A stretch of 64,000 bases of DNA from Apostichopus japonicus. Taxonomy: Eukaryota; Echinodermata; Holothuroidea; Aspidochirotida; Stichopodidae. Shown here piece after piece: positions 10,977-25,400 of the stretch. Position 1 is the stretch's first letter. Each line of letters starts with the position of its first letter. The notes beneath the pieces were generated by a model, which saw only the letters and a list, made by a program, of their open reading frames with translations, was not told where the DNA came from and searched no databases. The stretch lies in assembly GCF_037975245.1 (NCBI RefSeq), contig NC_092575.1, positions 945,001 to 1,009,000 on the forward strand, written 5' to 3'. Made by a program: the position numbers and the translations under genes.

Positions 10977-13900
10977 GTAAGTTGATACGCTCTCATCATA
11001 TATATTTACCCGCATACCAGTGTCTGCTTATTACGTATTTTATTTTTTCTATCAAATTTATATGATAGCTAAGAGTAGGTTTTGATATTTCAGTTCTGAA
11101 GTGAAGGAAGGTGGGAGAAGATAAGGGGGGGGGGGGGGTGGGGGGGGGGGCATTTTGCATTAATGAATATTTACAGCCGCATTAAAGATACGTAAATCTA
11201 GATCGGATATGGGTAGCCAAAGACAGACGTTAGGTCCATTACTGAATTTTGGTAGCCCAATATTGTGTACACGAGCTGTGGTAAGACAATTACCATCCAA
11301 AATGATAATATATTTTATGGTTAGCGTTTAATTTCAATTGAGTTAAGTATGTGTCGAGGATTAGTTACTGTATACTAAGAATTTAGTAAAATCAATTCAA
11401 ACTTTTTTTTCTGCACGGTAAGGAGAAACCCTAACTTCAAGGTCATAAAAGTCACAAAATGAGAATTCCTTCATCTCTCAGCGTCTCGTCGGGTCACTGA
11501 TAGGTCAAAATCATGTGGGCGAAATGACGTGTTGAATTTTTTTATTTAATCAGTTTTGTTGCTTGCTCTTGGCGGTGTAACTTAATATGTAGGTAATAGT
11601 GATTTTAAAGCAACGTATGCTATATTTAACATTTCAATATCGGACCTTAGTGTCACACGGCAGCCATAAAAGCCCACTGATTGACTTTCATATTATACGG
11701 ATTGTTTTTACGATCGCGAAAGTAGGCCTAGATGTATCCATTTAACATAACGATCAGAAACTTTCCTGAACGTCGTAACAGTCCCAGTTAATGCTATAGA
11801 GGCCTATGTAAGCGTACATGTGCTCACAGAGCCAAGATTATATCTAGGCTCACTTTGATTGAGGAAGGAAATTGCGTAACAGAGCTAGAACATATGTTCT
11901 TGATTTTAACATATGCATATTGCGTCATCTAACGGTTTATTTCGTAATAATTGAGCGATGCATAGTCACAAGTATTATGTATTGGCCTACATTGCGCAGG
12001 AGGGGGGGGGGGGCGGGTGTGGCACCCGTCAAGTAATTTGAGGGTCTAAGATCAGTTGCTAATACTGCGCAATGTAAAAAGTGATTTTTTTATCTTAAGT
12101 TGATGTTAATGCGCAAGACGGGTGACCGCATCAGGACCAGTGTCAGTTTTTACTTCACGTGCTCTTTACAGCAGTGGCGGATCCAGGATTTCGCCGAAGG
12201 GGGGGCCCAGATGGGAAATGCCTAATCGTCGTCCTGGGGGAGGTGTCTAAGGGGAGTGGGTGCCCCCCTCCCCTTTGGGAAAATTTCACAAAATATGGAG
12301 GTCCTCGGTGCAATCTGGTGCTACTTTTCGTGAAAGTTTGGAGTAAAATTTTTTTCCAATAAATCATGTATTCATGGTTTGCCGGGCATATATTTGCAAT
12401 TTCGAGCAATGAGCTGGGATTTACGTCTTTGGGGAGAAGGTGGTGATGCAAACTACTTTTTACCAGGCTACTCCAGGCCATTTCATCTTGGATGCCCCTT
12501 CCGGATGGAGACTATTGATGCAGTCAGAGTGCCCCTCTCACCTTCACTTTATCAGAATGATGATGTACTCTTTTTGCAAATTTATTTTACAAAAAATTAC
12601 ACGCACAGTGGCGTAGCTAGGATTTTTTGAGTGGGGGGGCACGGGGGGCTGTTCTTTCTTGTGGGGGGGGGGGGAGTTTACTATCTAAGCGGAGCGCCAC
12701 CTTGGTTGGCGCGGAGCGTACAGAGAAAATTTGAGATTTCAGCACCCCCCAGATCGCAGGAGATGGCACCTGTGAGGCAAAATAGCAACCAAAAAGATGT
12801 GCAACTTTGGTGACAGAAATGCAAAAAAAGTTATTTCTCTTTCATGCTGACTGGCCTTGCCAACTCAGCCAGACTTTTAACTTGAGGGAAGTTGGCATCA
12901 TTTGTCGTTTCAAGCTGTCAAGGCCTTTCTCCCAACTCAAACCCCTGTGGGCTACCGGTAGATTTGCAGGATATGCCCACATGTGGACTTAAATAGCATT
13001 AGAGGAAGGGGGTGGAAGACTAACACGAATCGATGTTTCGGTAATGGTCCACATTGATGGCTCGGTGCTTATTAGGCCATTTATTGGGTTTCTTGAGGCA
13101 GCTGTCATCAGAATCTGGCTTTTTGTGCCAATCGATGACCGATAACATGTATTGGTATGTAAATTTCTTCTTCATATATCTAGCAACACTCTAAAAACAA
13201 ATGAGTGGATTTCATTCCATTGGAGTGATCACTCGGCGCACTTCAAATTAAGAGTAAAATTTAACTCTATTGGAGTTAACCCTCACTCCTAATATGAGTG
13301 AATATAACTCTATTAGGAGTTAAGATTTACTCCAATGGAGTGGAAATTCACTCTTATACCGGAATGTGCTCAGTGATCACTCCCATGGAGTGAAATTCAC
13401 CTATGTTTTTATCAGTACAGTACAGTGCATATCATCATAGACGTACGTACGTACTACGTACGTTCGTATATCAGACGCACTCGATACCCACGATACGATA
13501 CGGTCCTGGAGAAACTATTTCCACTCATCATTTTTTAAGGCGATACAGTAGTGAGTATTGAACAGGCACAGCCTCATGTTTGCAGGAAATTCAGAATTCC
13601 CAATATTTTATATCTCTACCAGTAGTGAAAATCATGTTTCGACAGTTTCGTGGACATAAAAAGTTGTTTTGTGGAATATTCAATGACATATCAGGGGCGG
13701 ATGCAGCCGCGCCTGAACGTAAGACTATCTAAGCGGAGCGCCATCATCGGTTGGCGCGGAGCGTACAAGAAAATTTTTGGCTTTACAAACCCCCCAGATG
13801 GCCGGAAACGGCACTTCCCTAGTATTCTAAGCAGCATGTACCTAGCCTGAAAATATGGATCTCATGTCTGCAATTTCAGGCCCCCCGTAGCTACGCCACT

Positions 13901-16900
13901 GATAACGCATGGGGCACTTTCCCTCGAACGCGGTAAAAAAAATATAAAAAAAATCAGGATTTTCAAAAAGGGGGGGCCCGGGCCCCCCGGGCCCCCCCCT
14001 GGATCCGCCCCTGTACAGCGTTGCTGACCGTCGTAGCAATGACTTTACTAGTTCATTATAGAATAAAGGACCTTATAACGTAGTGAAATTTTAATTCTCC
14101 TTCCAAATTTGTGATAGAACGACTATATTAATTGGGGATTATACTATAGCATTTTCATTGGTAACAGTTTGCCTGTTTGTCTATAGTTATTATATTAATT
14201 ATATATAAATATTGTATTCCTGGTGAGACAAAACGAAAAAAAAAGAAAAGGAAAAAAGAGAAATGTTTTGCTACACATTTCGTTCATTACTGATATGAAT
14301 TGTTTAATAGGGTGATCGAGCACGGCCATATTTTGTCTGGTGAGTTCCGTAAATATCGAGAACGTACACAACACAAACCAGGACAATTTTTTATCACTAA
14401 ATCATGTTTTAGGTAATTTACTTTTGTAAACAGGAAAATGATTCACCGAAGGTTTATGTCCGACCATCACTGGTTTTGGTTTGTTATTGAAACGGCAGTT
14501 ATCTGGCCACAATCAATTTCCCGGATGTATACAAGACTTCAAAAAAATGTTACTGTTAAGCATGCACACAACCTTATTTTTTTTTCTTTATTTAACTGAC
14601 AAAAACCTCGGTAACGTTAACTTTTTTAGTAAAACAGTTTGTGGTGGGTTGTAACTGATACTCTTACCAGTCATGGGGCATTCATACCATTGGATCAGTG
14701 GATGCACTAAGCGGGGGAGGGGTGAGGTGGGGAGGGGGTGCTCCTGCCGCACCATCGTCAGTCGGGGCATTTTTCAAACTTCAAAAGTTTTTATTAGCAT
14801 CATCGTTGCCTGCAATTAAACCTAATTTATAGATTAAATATGTCTCAGAATGCACTTTTGATCCTCTAAACTATTAAACCATTAGAGTCCCACAGGTGGG
14901 AGAAAATTCAACGATCCCATATCCACAATCCTCATTCGTAACATTTTCATAAGCTTACACCCCCCCCCCCCCCCCCGTCAATCAAGGTTTCTACTTTCTC
15001 CCCTACCTATAAATCAGTCGGAAAAAATTTGGAATCATACTCCACCAATTGTGAGTACGTCACTGCATTGGGTACACCGCATTCTGAGTAACAACAGCTC
15101 GACGAGGTTCAAGTTAAAAAACTTTTAGGGTTCAACCGAACGAATGAGAAGTTATTGTGTCACTCTCATGTAATGTAAAAGACGCACAGAGAGGCAATAT
15201 TGCACACATAAAAAGGAAAATCTCTTTTGTTCCCTTCAAAGTAACCGTAGTTCATTAAAAAGGCCTGTTTATATTTTGGACTCGATTAAAAGCATTTTAG
15301 AACTCTGATTTAGATATATAAAATTTACATTTTTGCAGATTCCCAAAGGAATACTGTTTCCATTGGATACTACCACGTGAGGTTCGAGTACACGACAAAT
15401 CAAAATGGTCAATTCTTAACTAAAACGACATCAACCGCAGTTAGCAGAAATCGAGTGACAATAGTTGGCCACAGTCTATGGAGGTCTGAACTTTACGCAA
15501 GTCGAGAGGATACAGGAGTGAAGAGAGTGATTGAATACCAACTGCTGGATCATGAACAAGCGTCTAGAAGATTACCACCAGGAGGAACTCTTATATTTAC
15601 CACGGCTCTGAAGTAATTATTTTCTGTTTTTATTGTTTTTATTCCGATCTCAAAGAGAGAAGATACTATTATTATATTATTACTTTAAGCTATGCGTATA
15701 TTACGAGTGGATGTGCAGCAATGCGACTATGTATTTTGGGTGTCAGTATGTTAATTTCACGCACCATCGGCGTCGTTCTGACAGATTCAGTATAAATTAT
15801 AAAACTTTAACCACAGACACGGCCCAAGGACCTGTTTGAAGTTGTGACCAACAGCATTGTGTTAGTTTGCTTTCCGAGAGTTTGCATTAGAAGCAGACAT
15901 CCCATGACAGGTGCATGAGAATGTACCCGTTTGTCAAAATTGTCGACAAACAAGGCAGAAGACAACGATGTCAAAGAAAGTACAACAACATTATATGCTA
16001 ATTCATGTACTTATGTCATCGTCTCCGGGGTTTCAACAACTTATACACTGTTGACCTAAGTCACTTACGTGTGTACTCTATAAACGCATTACGTGAGTTT
16101 GCAGTCTATATATATAAATATATATATATATATATACAACATATATATATATAGCCTATATATATATATATATATAAATATATATAGCCTATATATGTAT
16201 ATAGCCAATATATATCTGTATCTAATATATACATATAGCCGATATATATAGTCGACATATATAGCCGATATATATATATAGCCGATATATAGCCGATATA
16301 TATTAAAATGCTGTTAAAAAGCCGATTAAAAAGCTATTAAAAAGCCGATTAAAAAGCTATTAAAAAGCCGATTAAAAAGCTATTGCTATTAAAAAGCCGA
16401 TATATATTAAAATGCTATATTAAAATATATATAGCCGATATATAGCCGATATATATTAAAATGCTGTGTTGGGGGAGAAATTGTGGTGCAAAAATCTTGT
16501 CTGGGGGCTGCCATTTTGTCAATGTGTGATGTCATAGAGTCCCTAGGAGGAGAAACTATTTAGTTTCTTTCTGTTCTATATATTTCAAAAGGCGAACGTA
16601 AACAGCGTTGACAATAAAACCAACGTCAGTGGGATGTCATGTCACGAACTTCAATATTTGTTATGCTTTCTAAATTTGTAAGACAATGCCACAGTAAGTC
16701 GCTTAATCAAAAACTGTTTATTACTTTTAACTACCTGTATACCTGAACATTCCGCTGGTTATGAGAGGTCAAAACTAGTATCATTTATGTCAAGTGCTAA
16801 CCTAAGCTAATACTAAAGAACAAATCTTATGGTGAATCGCTTTATTTACAAAAAATGCAAAATGCACCATTAACGTGCCATTCCTTGACTTTCTTTCTTT

Positions 16901-19363
16901 TAGTGTGAATGTTAACGACTATGCTTCGTTTACGCATCTCTGCGTTAAACTCTCGAAGCATCCGAATGCCTTTCCAGATTATGTCTTTGCATCGGGAGCA
17001 AACGACTTTGTTACCATCTGTCGCCCTATTCCAGAGGGTAAGTGCCTCACTCAGGAGCGGGGGGGGGGGGGAAGGGGATCAGTCGGAATGCTGAGGGTGG
17101 GGTTTCAACATGTGACTTTGAATTGAGAGAACTGCAAAATTGTCTCAACACATCCGAAATATGGAACGTCCCTGTAATTTATACCATAGTAGTTCATTTG
17201 TTTTTAATATAAAACTAGCGGTAATTCTTATTTATTATTATTTTTTTCTAGTTTCTCTAGCAATAGCCTCAAAAGGCACTTTCTAATTACAAGTTTTGAA
17301 CAATGGCGCACTTTGTAAAATAGCAATATTAAGAAAGGGGACGCTGGCGCTTCATATTTGTGGAAAGAAACACTTGGAGGGGCATGCAATTTTGAGACCC
17401 CCCTCCCACCCCCACCCAGACGGTGCCTCCCCTTGCATCTCTCTATCGATATCGAATGTATTACTCAGCCACTGGTCAATAGCTTAAATATTGGTTACAG
17501 AAATTGAAGGGTGTATGGCAACTCAGGGGCGTCGGAGCCGGTACGGCAGGTCCGGCGCAAAAAAAAAAGTAGGACTAAGAAAAAAATATGGCAAAAAATA
17601 ATCTGGGAGGTATATTTTTCAATAATTTTCAATAATGATGACGGCAAGTAGGCTAAATGTGATTACTCTGGCATGGCAGGGGTCTTGTTTTCAAGCTCGG
17701 GAAGTGCCATTTCCTGCAATCTGGGAGGCATATTTTCAAAATGTTCTCCATTACGCTACGCGCCAACCATGGTGGCGCGTAGCGTAGTCTGACCTACCAA
17801 ACATCCCCCCGATAATTATGATAGATGGCCACACTTTGATCTGCCGTACCAATCCCAAATAGCTTCCGACGCCCCTGCAACTATATCATAAATTCCTTTA
17901 TATTCTTAGCTTACTTCGTAGAGTGGCAAAATTTTAGTTTTTCCTAGCATCGATTACAGTTTTACCCTGCTTCCCTCTAAGCCCGATCAGTGGACGTCAA
18001 CTTTTGCCGTTACAGCTTACTTAATCTTTGATACGATAACCAGCGACATTCTTACAAATTTCTTCTTTCAATTTGTGACCTCAAGATGAAAGAAAGTTTC
18101 CTTCCAATAATTTCGTGTATATCAGAGATTTCTATCTTTTCAGGCAACTATTATTTTCACTTACATTCTGCAAGATTAAAGCAAACCTTCACGCGTAACA
18201 TATCACTGCGATTCATTTCGTTACGTACCATATTGGAGTAACCCCATAATGTAACCCCATATCACGAATTTTCAATTTACTTAATTATTTATGATTCTTA
18301 TTCCAACCCAAGCCCAAGTCCAAGAGGCCTCTGAAATCAGACTTCAGTATTATCGAGCCAGTTATCAATACGAGCACTCATCATCTCCTACGTCACGGGC
18401 CACGTCGACCTACCTTACACAAGTTCAGGTAGATTCTAGGACGCTCCCAAACTCCCAGACAGTAGGTGGGCGTAATGTATGGCGGATGATGCTCTTTCTA
18501 AGCCCACACCAAGATGGATCAGGTGCTCGTCTCATCCTCTCAAGACAACTGCTAAACACCAACCAGGCCTCGATGTACGTCGGTCCAAATCAACAGTTCT
18601 CCTTTGTTGCAAACAGGAGGTAAGTCTCGAGCCAATGGAAGGCTTGACGATACTTAGAATGTGCTGATCTATTGTGTGACAATAGTAACATTCCAATCGC
18701 GAGATAGAAATGCATGGATTACACTCTAAATTGGGTTAGTCGAACCAGGAATCATTCGTCAATGAGTGTAAGTTATTTTTTAAGAAGAACGTTGTTATTG
18801 TCATGTTAAATATGCTATAGTTATAGCAAGTGGTTCAACTGTTAGTAATTGTGTTTGTCGGTTGATCGGTTTTGTCATGGTTCGGCCTGCACCAGAAACT
18901 TCACATCAAACCCGCAAAAGATAAAAAGGGGGTGAGGGGGGGGGGAAGGAAACAAAGAAGTAAAAAAAACGATATTAAGACACAGGAAATGTCAGACTAG
19001 TTTTTCTTACTCCGTTTGCATCGTTACCTCAGTATCCACCTATACATATATATATATACAAATGAAAATCGTAATGAGTTGGAAAATCAAGAACAGTGAA
19101 AAAACTTTCAGCCTCCACCGGGATTCGAACCACGGGCCTTCCGCTCTGAACGCGGACACCCTAACCACTAGGCTATGGACGCTGATTGTATGTCCAGAGG
19201 TTCGAAACCGGTAAGGAAGATCGTAATTCCACTGTAGGCGTTTGCCACCTGTATCGAACAATACTAGTTCTGTTTTTGGTGACATATTTTGCCTTACTCT
19301 AGAGATCAAATATGATGCTAACCAACTCGAAATCATTTGTGATTCCTAAAGCCGGATCTCGAA

Positions 19364-19421
<58 letters not shown>

Positions 19422-22400
19422 TTCGTTTAATGAAGATGAAATCGTATCGTATACGTCCTAATTTCTAATACTGTTTTGAGCATCTTCTTTCTGTTTCTTT
19501 TTGTTGTTGTTGTTGTTAGGTTTAAGGTGGACAACTTTGGTCCGGGGACGGCGTATCCGTATGTATGTACGGAGTTGAATACAACCGCATCATCAAGGTA
19601 TCTCTTAAATTTTAATGGCCAACGAAGCGCCATAACGTGCAGCACTATACGGCTAGGTGAGTTTGAAAGAGCAATTTGATAGTGAGAGTGTATGTTTCAC
19701 TACATCGGTAAAAAAAAAAAAAACCTCTTACATAGGATATCTGAACTCGCTTTCACGGAACTCACTAACAGTAAGGCAGTTACATTGACTGTTGTAACCG
19801 TATTCGGGATTGCTAAGACGACCGCACTCTGCCCGACGGCACGCTACCCGACTCAACTCGACGGCTGTAACAAGGAAATCTTGGACAGCAAAGCAGTGCG
19901 TGTTTACAGTTACTATTGATAAAGATTGGAACAGTTGTTTATCGCGACGACATATGTACTTACATATGATTCACGATATGTAATAATTTGGACGGTGAAA
20001 TACGATCCCATGCGGCAAACTGGGATTGAATGTTGGGAATGCCGTCTGGGAAAACCACGAAGTAACGTACAACAAATTCTTTTGCAATTAAAACAATCAC
20101 AAAGTGATAGTTCTAGCTTATTTGAGATGTAAAAAAAGAAAGATAATACGTTGACTAAACCATTATCTCATGTGGGCGAAGTAGTATCGTCAAAACTAAA
20201 CTTCTTTTGGGAAAGATCCCGAAACCTGTCCAGATTTCTCTACCCTCCCCAATACATTAAACACGTTTTCATAGCTTCCTAAGCCATTGATAAACTGCTT
20301 CTACAAATCACGAGGATTCCTCCATCTGATGTTAGAGTTTGAAGTATTTCGTAACTAGTTTGCGAATGATTTTTATTTCCATTGCTGTGTGTTGTCAGGC
20401 GCGTAGCCAAGGGGGGGGGGGCGAATGGGGCAGCCGCCCCCCCCCCCTTGAGCATATTTTTTAATGTTTTTTTAATGTTTTTATGATATCGCTAGTATTT
20501 TCAAAAGAGAAAATGCTTAGATGCAACTTACAAGGCCTGGGAAGTGCCATTTCCAGCGATCTGGGAGGCATTTTCAGCCAAAATTTTCTTGTACGCTTCG
20601 CGCCAACTTATGGTGGCGCTACTCTTAGATAGTTGCAATGCCGAATCTAAAATTTCGCCCCCCCCCCCTTGGCAAATTCCTGGCTACGCGCTTGCGTGTT
20701 GTTATGTTTGTCTTGTATTTTTATGTGTCTTCTATTAATTTTTTGCATGATTTATATTTAAAGTATGAACGGTTTGTATTAATTGAAAGATGTCTGCTTT
20801 ATTTTAGCGCCCAGAACACTTGATGACCACATAGTTGCGGTAGCCAGCTACGATGCCCGAATCGGATATTCCCGACCAAATCCGAGAATTAATGAAGCAT
20901 TGGCCAATGTATTTTACGTTATCAGATTTGCTGAATCAACTCCCATAATCCAAGGAACGTCTGTATGGCAAATTCAAATGTTTGCGAGTCAACATGACGA
21001 TGGCACAGGTCAAAGACATCTCGTTTCTCAGCAAATTTTAAATCCAGATCAAATGGCAGTCAGTGCAGGAGCAGGAAAGCAGATTACATTCCAGGCAATT
21101 CAAAGGTAATGTTTCTTCTTATTTCTTCAACAGTCTGTATCTTGGAGAATTTGACATTTTATTAATGCATCTGGCAACAGCACACTTGTAGATGTCATAA
21201 TTACGATTGGATTTTGGGGGGGGAGGGGGGTGGGGGCAGGGAGTGCAGACACTGCTACGCGATAAGGCAATATTACCCCAAGCTTGTTAATCTCTTTCCG
21301 TGAAGACGTCATGTAGTTGGTATTTGAATTGAGAGAACGAACAAGGTAGCCTCAATGAATGCGGCTTCGACCGTGTCACTTCCGACTCGACTCCCTAACG
21401 TGACATATGGAGGGTGGGGGTAGCAGTTAGATTACCTTTTAAGATAAGGGCGAGGCTTTAAAGGCATCTCAGTGTTGACTGGTACTATAGATTTTATGGA
21501 ACAATGGTCAAATTTCCACGTTTCTGTAATATATCATCCGAACCAAGCTCTTGTTCAACTTTCAAAATCGGAATTGGTCATATGGAAATTCTAATTATCC
21601 GCGGACAGTACATTTATTCCGGTATCACTTCCAGCTACACTTTGTATTAAAAGACGGTATATGACAAACGGCGACTTCCCCTGGGAAACAGGGGACCTTT
21701 GGTCATCTTACGGTATTTCTTCATATTGTCTTTCCAAGATTCGACGTCACCGGTCTAGGATCTGATAATGGTCTTCCTTACATGTGCATTGCGTTCAGCA
21801 AACATCCGCTTTCTACTGTAAATATCAGTTTTCAAGGAGACTCGGTCATTACAACATGTGACCTTATTCCTCAAGGTTTGTATGGGCAAGAGGCTGAGTG
21901 AAGCTCTGGCTGGTTATAACGTATCCATGATTTTAAGTGAATTGCCTAAATTACGTATAACTTTAAATGGACGTTAAATGGATGTGTACCGAGATTGGCT
22001 TCGGTCAGCTTGCGAGTCTAAAAGCCTCCATGGCTTCTTTCGCGAGTTCCTGCTTGCGGGAAGATCACATATACATACATACATACATACATACTTTAAG
22101 CAATTGTTTACTCAGCTTAGCGTGAAATATTGATATCCGATATGGATAGATAGGAAACAAATTCATATTTTTAGGTTAAAATGTAGCTGTTCCGTAAATA
22201 ATTTCAGATAGCAATTAATTTCAACGTTTTGATTTTCGTGTCGGCTCATGATGGTTAGCGTAACTTGTGATAGGGGTAATAGTTTCTCATTCTCAAGCTA
22301 ATTTCAAGAACCGCTACCTTGTAGTCATCTTCGGTATTTTAAGATGTTTGGTGGATTTATAGTTTAACGTTTATAGTTTTATTTCTCAACGATAGAAATG

Positions 22401-25400
22401 CTACAAATCGCTGATCAAACACCTCAGGCCATCATAAGAGGAGCTAATGTGAATATGAGATTTACAGACACTGACCCATACGACACCATGGTTGATACCA
22501 GTGTTGTCTTCAATGTTGGTTTCAGTAGCTACTCCGACTCCATAAGAAGTGGAACGCCTCTCTGGGTTCTGAGACTCTTTGCTAGTCAAAACGAAGATGG
22601 CACGGGAAACCAAAGAGAACTGTCAGCGCAATTGCTAAACAATGATCAGATGTCATATGGCGTTATTCCTGGAAGACAGCTCCAATTTTCGGGTGGAGAA
22701 AGGTAATAATTAAACAGCTTCCTAACACATCTATAGATGGTATTTTACTTTACTGGGTGAACGTCATTCCGTTTATTCAATGTAACTTTCGTATGCAATT
22801 ACACGAATTATCAAGAAGTAGTATAATTTCGAACCAACTTTATTTCGCCTGTTTCTCACAGCATCGATTTCACTGAGATGGGTCTGGGATCTGACTTTCC
22901 TTACATCTGTGCCTCATTAGAGAAGAACCCTGATGCGGACATGGAACTCGTTTTGGGGGAAGATGATACTGTCACGGGATGCCAGGCTCTACCAAGATGT
23001 AAGTATATGTCATCCATCTTTTCCACGTTTAGTCCTTGTTCATTTTGGCATGAAGGACGTGGTCACTTCTCAGCGTTAATTTTATATGCGTAGATTGTAT
23101 TTGACTTTAATTAGTAAATTAATTAAGGAATCCACAAAGCTAGTTCTTTCTAAATGAAATTCTTAGTTCGGATGAAATAAATTATGGTCAACTTACATCA
23201 GTGAAGAAAAAAAAACCATTGATGAAATATCAATTTCCAACGTTGCTTCATGTTTACGTGATTGACTTCACTGCTTTCAACATTGAATATTGTCAAAGAA
23301 CTGAAATGAGAGCGTGAACATGACGATGTCAGAATTAAATAGTGAATCTTTTTTCAATCATTTCGAATGCTTATCAACATTATAATCCGATCGGAAACTT
23401 TTGTGTAGTTTATTTCTCTTTCTTATTTTCAGTTCAACAACGACCACGTCCTGTTGTTGGTAAGTAACACTTTTTCTTCAACATTGGGAGGTTTCATGTC
23501 AATGCATGTTACTCTCGATAAACAAATGGAAAACGTTTTCACTAGATATTAAGTACAGGTAATGATCCTATTTAGCACGAATCCGATACCAATTGGATAT
23601 GATATTAGTTGAAAGTTGAAATCACCAAAGGAAGACGTGATATTAGTGTCAGAATGAAATTGCAGGAAAACATTCCCTTTTTCTGCTAACGAAATGTAGA
23701 TTTGGACTTCAAAGACGACTCTCAGGCAAGACTATGGGTTATGTAAGTCTCATTTCAAGCGTTTCATGGATCCACAAGAGTCTCACCTATCATCATTTTG
23801 CAACAAGTAAAAAACAATAGCCTCTCTCGTTCTCTTCCTACATCTCGGGGATCAATTGTGTTGGTAACATAAACATGTAAGGCTACTTCTGTCGACACAG
23901 CATTGGTATTTCCTATATATTTCTATTTTTAAGCAAAAAATGCATTTACGATGCCAGCATCTGAACTTGTTTAGAACTTAAACACATACTTCTTTATCAA
24001 AAATAAAATGTGTTTAATCAATCACAAAATACGAAGTTGCAGGCCTTGAATCGTCTTGTAATCACCGTCCTCGTTTCATTTCTCTCTTAACAGACGTACC
24101 GATCGCTGACCAAACACCTCAGGCCATCATAAGAGGAGCTAATGTGAATATGAGATTTACAGACACTGATCCATACGACGCCATGGTTGATACCACTGTT
24201 GTCTTCAATGTTGGTTTCAGCAGCTACTCCGACTCCATAAGAGGTGGAACGCCTCTCTGGGTTCTGAGACTCTTTGCTAGTCAAAACGAAGATGGCACGG
24301 GAAACCAAAGAGAACTGTCAGCGCAATTGCTAAACAATGATCAGATGTCATATGGCGTTACTCCTGGAGGACAGTTCCAACTTTCGGGTGGAGAAAGGTA
24401 ATTATTAAACAGCTTCCTGACACATCTATATATGGTATTTTACTTTACTGGGTGAATGTCTTTCCGTTTATTCAATGTAAATTTCGTATGCAATTACACG
24501 AATTATCAAGAAGCAGTATAATTTCGAACCAACTTTATTTCGCCTGTTTCTCACAGCATCGATTTCACTGAGATGGGTCTGGGATCTGACTTTCCTTACA
24601 TCTGTGCCTCATTAGAGAAGAACCCTGATGCGGACATGGAACTCGTTTTGGGGAAAGATGATACTGTCACGGGATGCCAGGCTCTACCAAGATGTAAGTA
24701 TATGTCATCCATCTTTTCCACGTTTAGTCCTTGTTCATTTTGGCATGAAGGACGTGGCCACAGTTTTAATTTTATATTCGTAGATTGTATTTGACTTTAA
24801 TGAGTAAACTAATTAAGGAATCCACAAAGCTACTTCTTCCTAAATGAAACTACTAAATTCGGATGAAGCAAATTTATGGTCAACTTACATCAGTGAAAAA
24901 AAAAACCATTGATGAAAATATGAATTTACAGCGTTGCTTCATGTTTACGTGATTGACTTCACAGCTTTCAACTTTGAATATTGTCAAAGAACTGAAATGA
25001 GAGCCTGAACATGACGATGTCAGAATTAAATAGTGAATCTTTTTTCAATCATTTCGAATGTTTATCAACAATATAATCCGATCGGAAACTTTTGTAGTTT
25101 ATTTCTCTTTCTTATTTTCAGTTCAACAACGACCACGTCCTGTTGTTGGTAAGTAACACTTTTCCTTCAACATTGGGAGGTTTCATGTCAATGAATGTTA
25201 CTCTCGATAAACAAATAAAAAACGTTTTCACTAGATATTAAGTACAGTAATGATCCTATTTAGCACGAATCCGATACCAATTGGATATGATATTAGTTGA
25301 AAGTTGAAATCACCAAAGAAGACGTGAGATTAGTGTCAGAATGAAATTGCAGGCAAACATTCCCTTTTTCTGCTAACGAAATGTAGATTTGGACTTCAAA

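Larger units (their letters stand above)
10977..15338 (+). other. Intron 1, rich in transposon fragments
   Basis: No coding exon seen. It contains poly-G runs near 11127-11150 and 12002-12013, a nested pair of hAT-like elements (12172-14013) and a palindromic array (13190-13395). Other parts are plain AT-rich sequence. Confidence 0.6.

Noticed and set aside
19110..19183. Functional tRNA gene
   Set aside because: Acceptor and T stems have several mismatches and a SINE-like tail follows.
23700..23745. Stretch ATTTGGACTTC...GGGTTAT between AG and GTAAGT as an extra coding exon in each unit
   Set aside because: It would be 43 nt (phase 1 to 2) and break the frame into the next exon A; several copies have lost the acceptor or donor. 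Treated as a relic instead.
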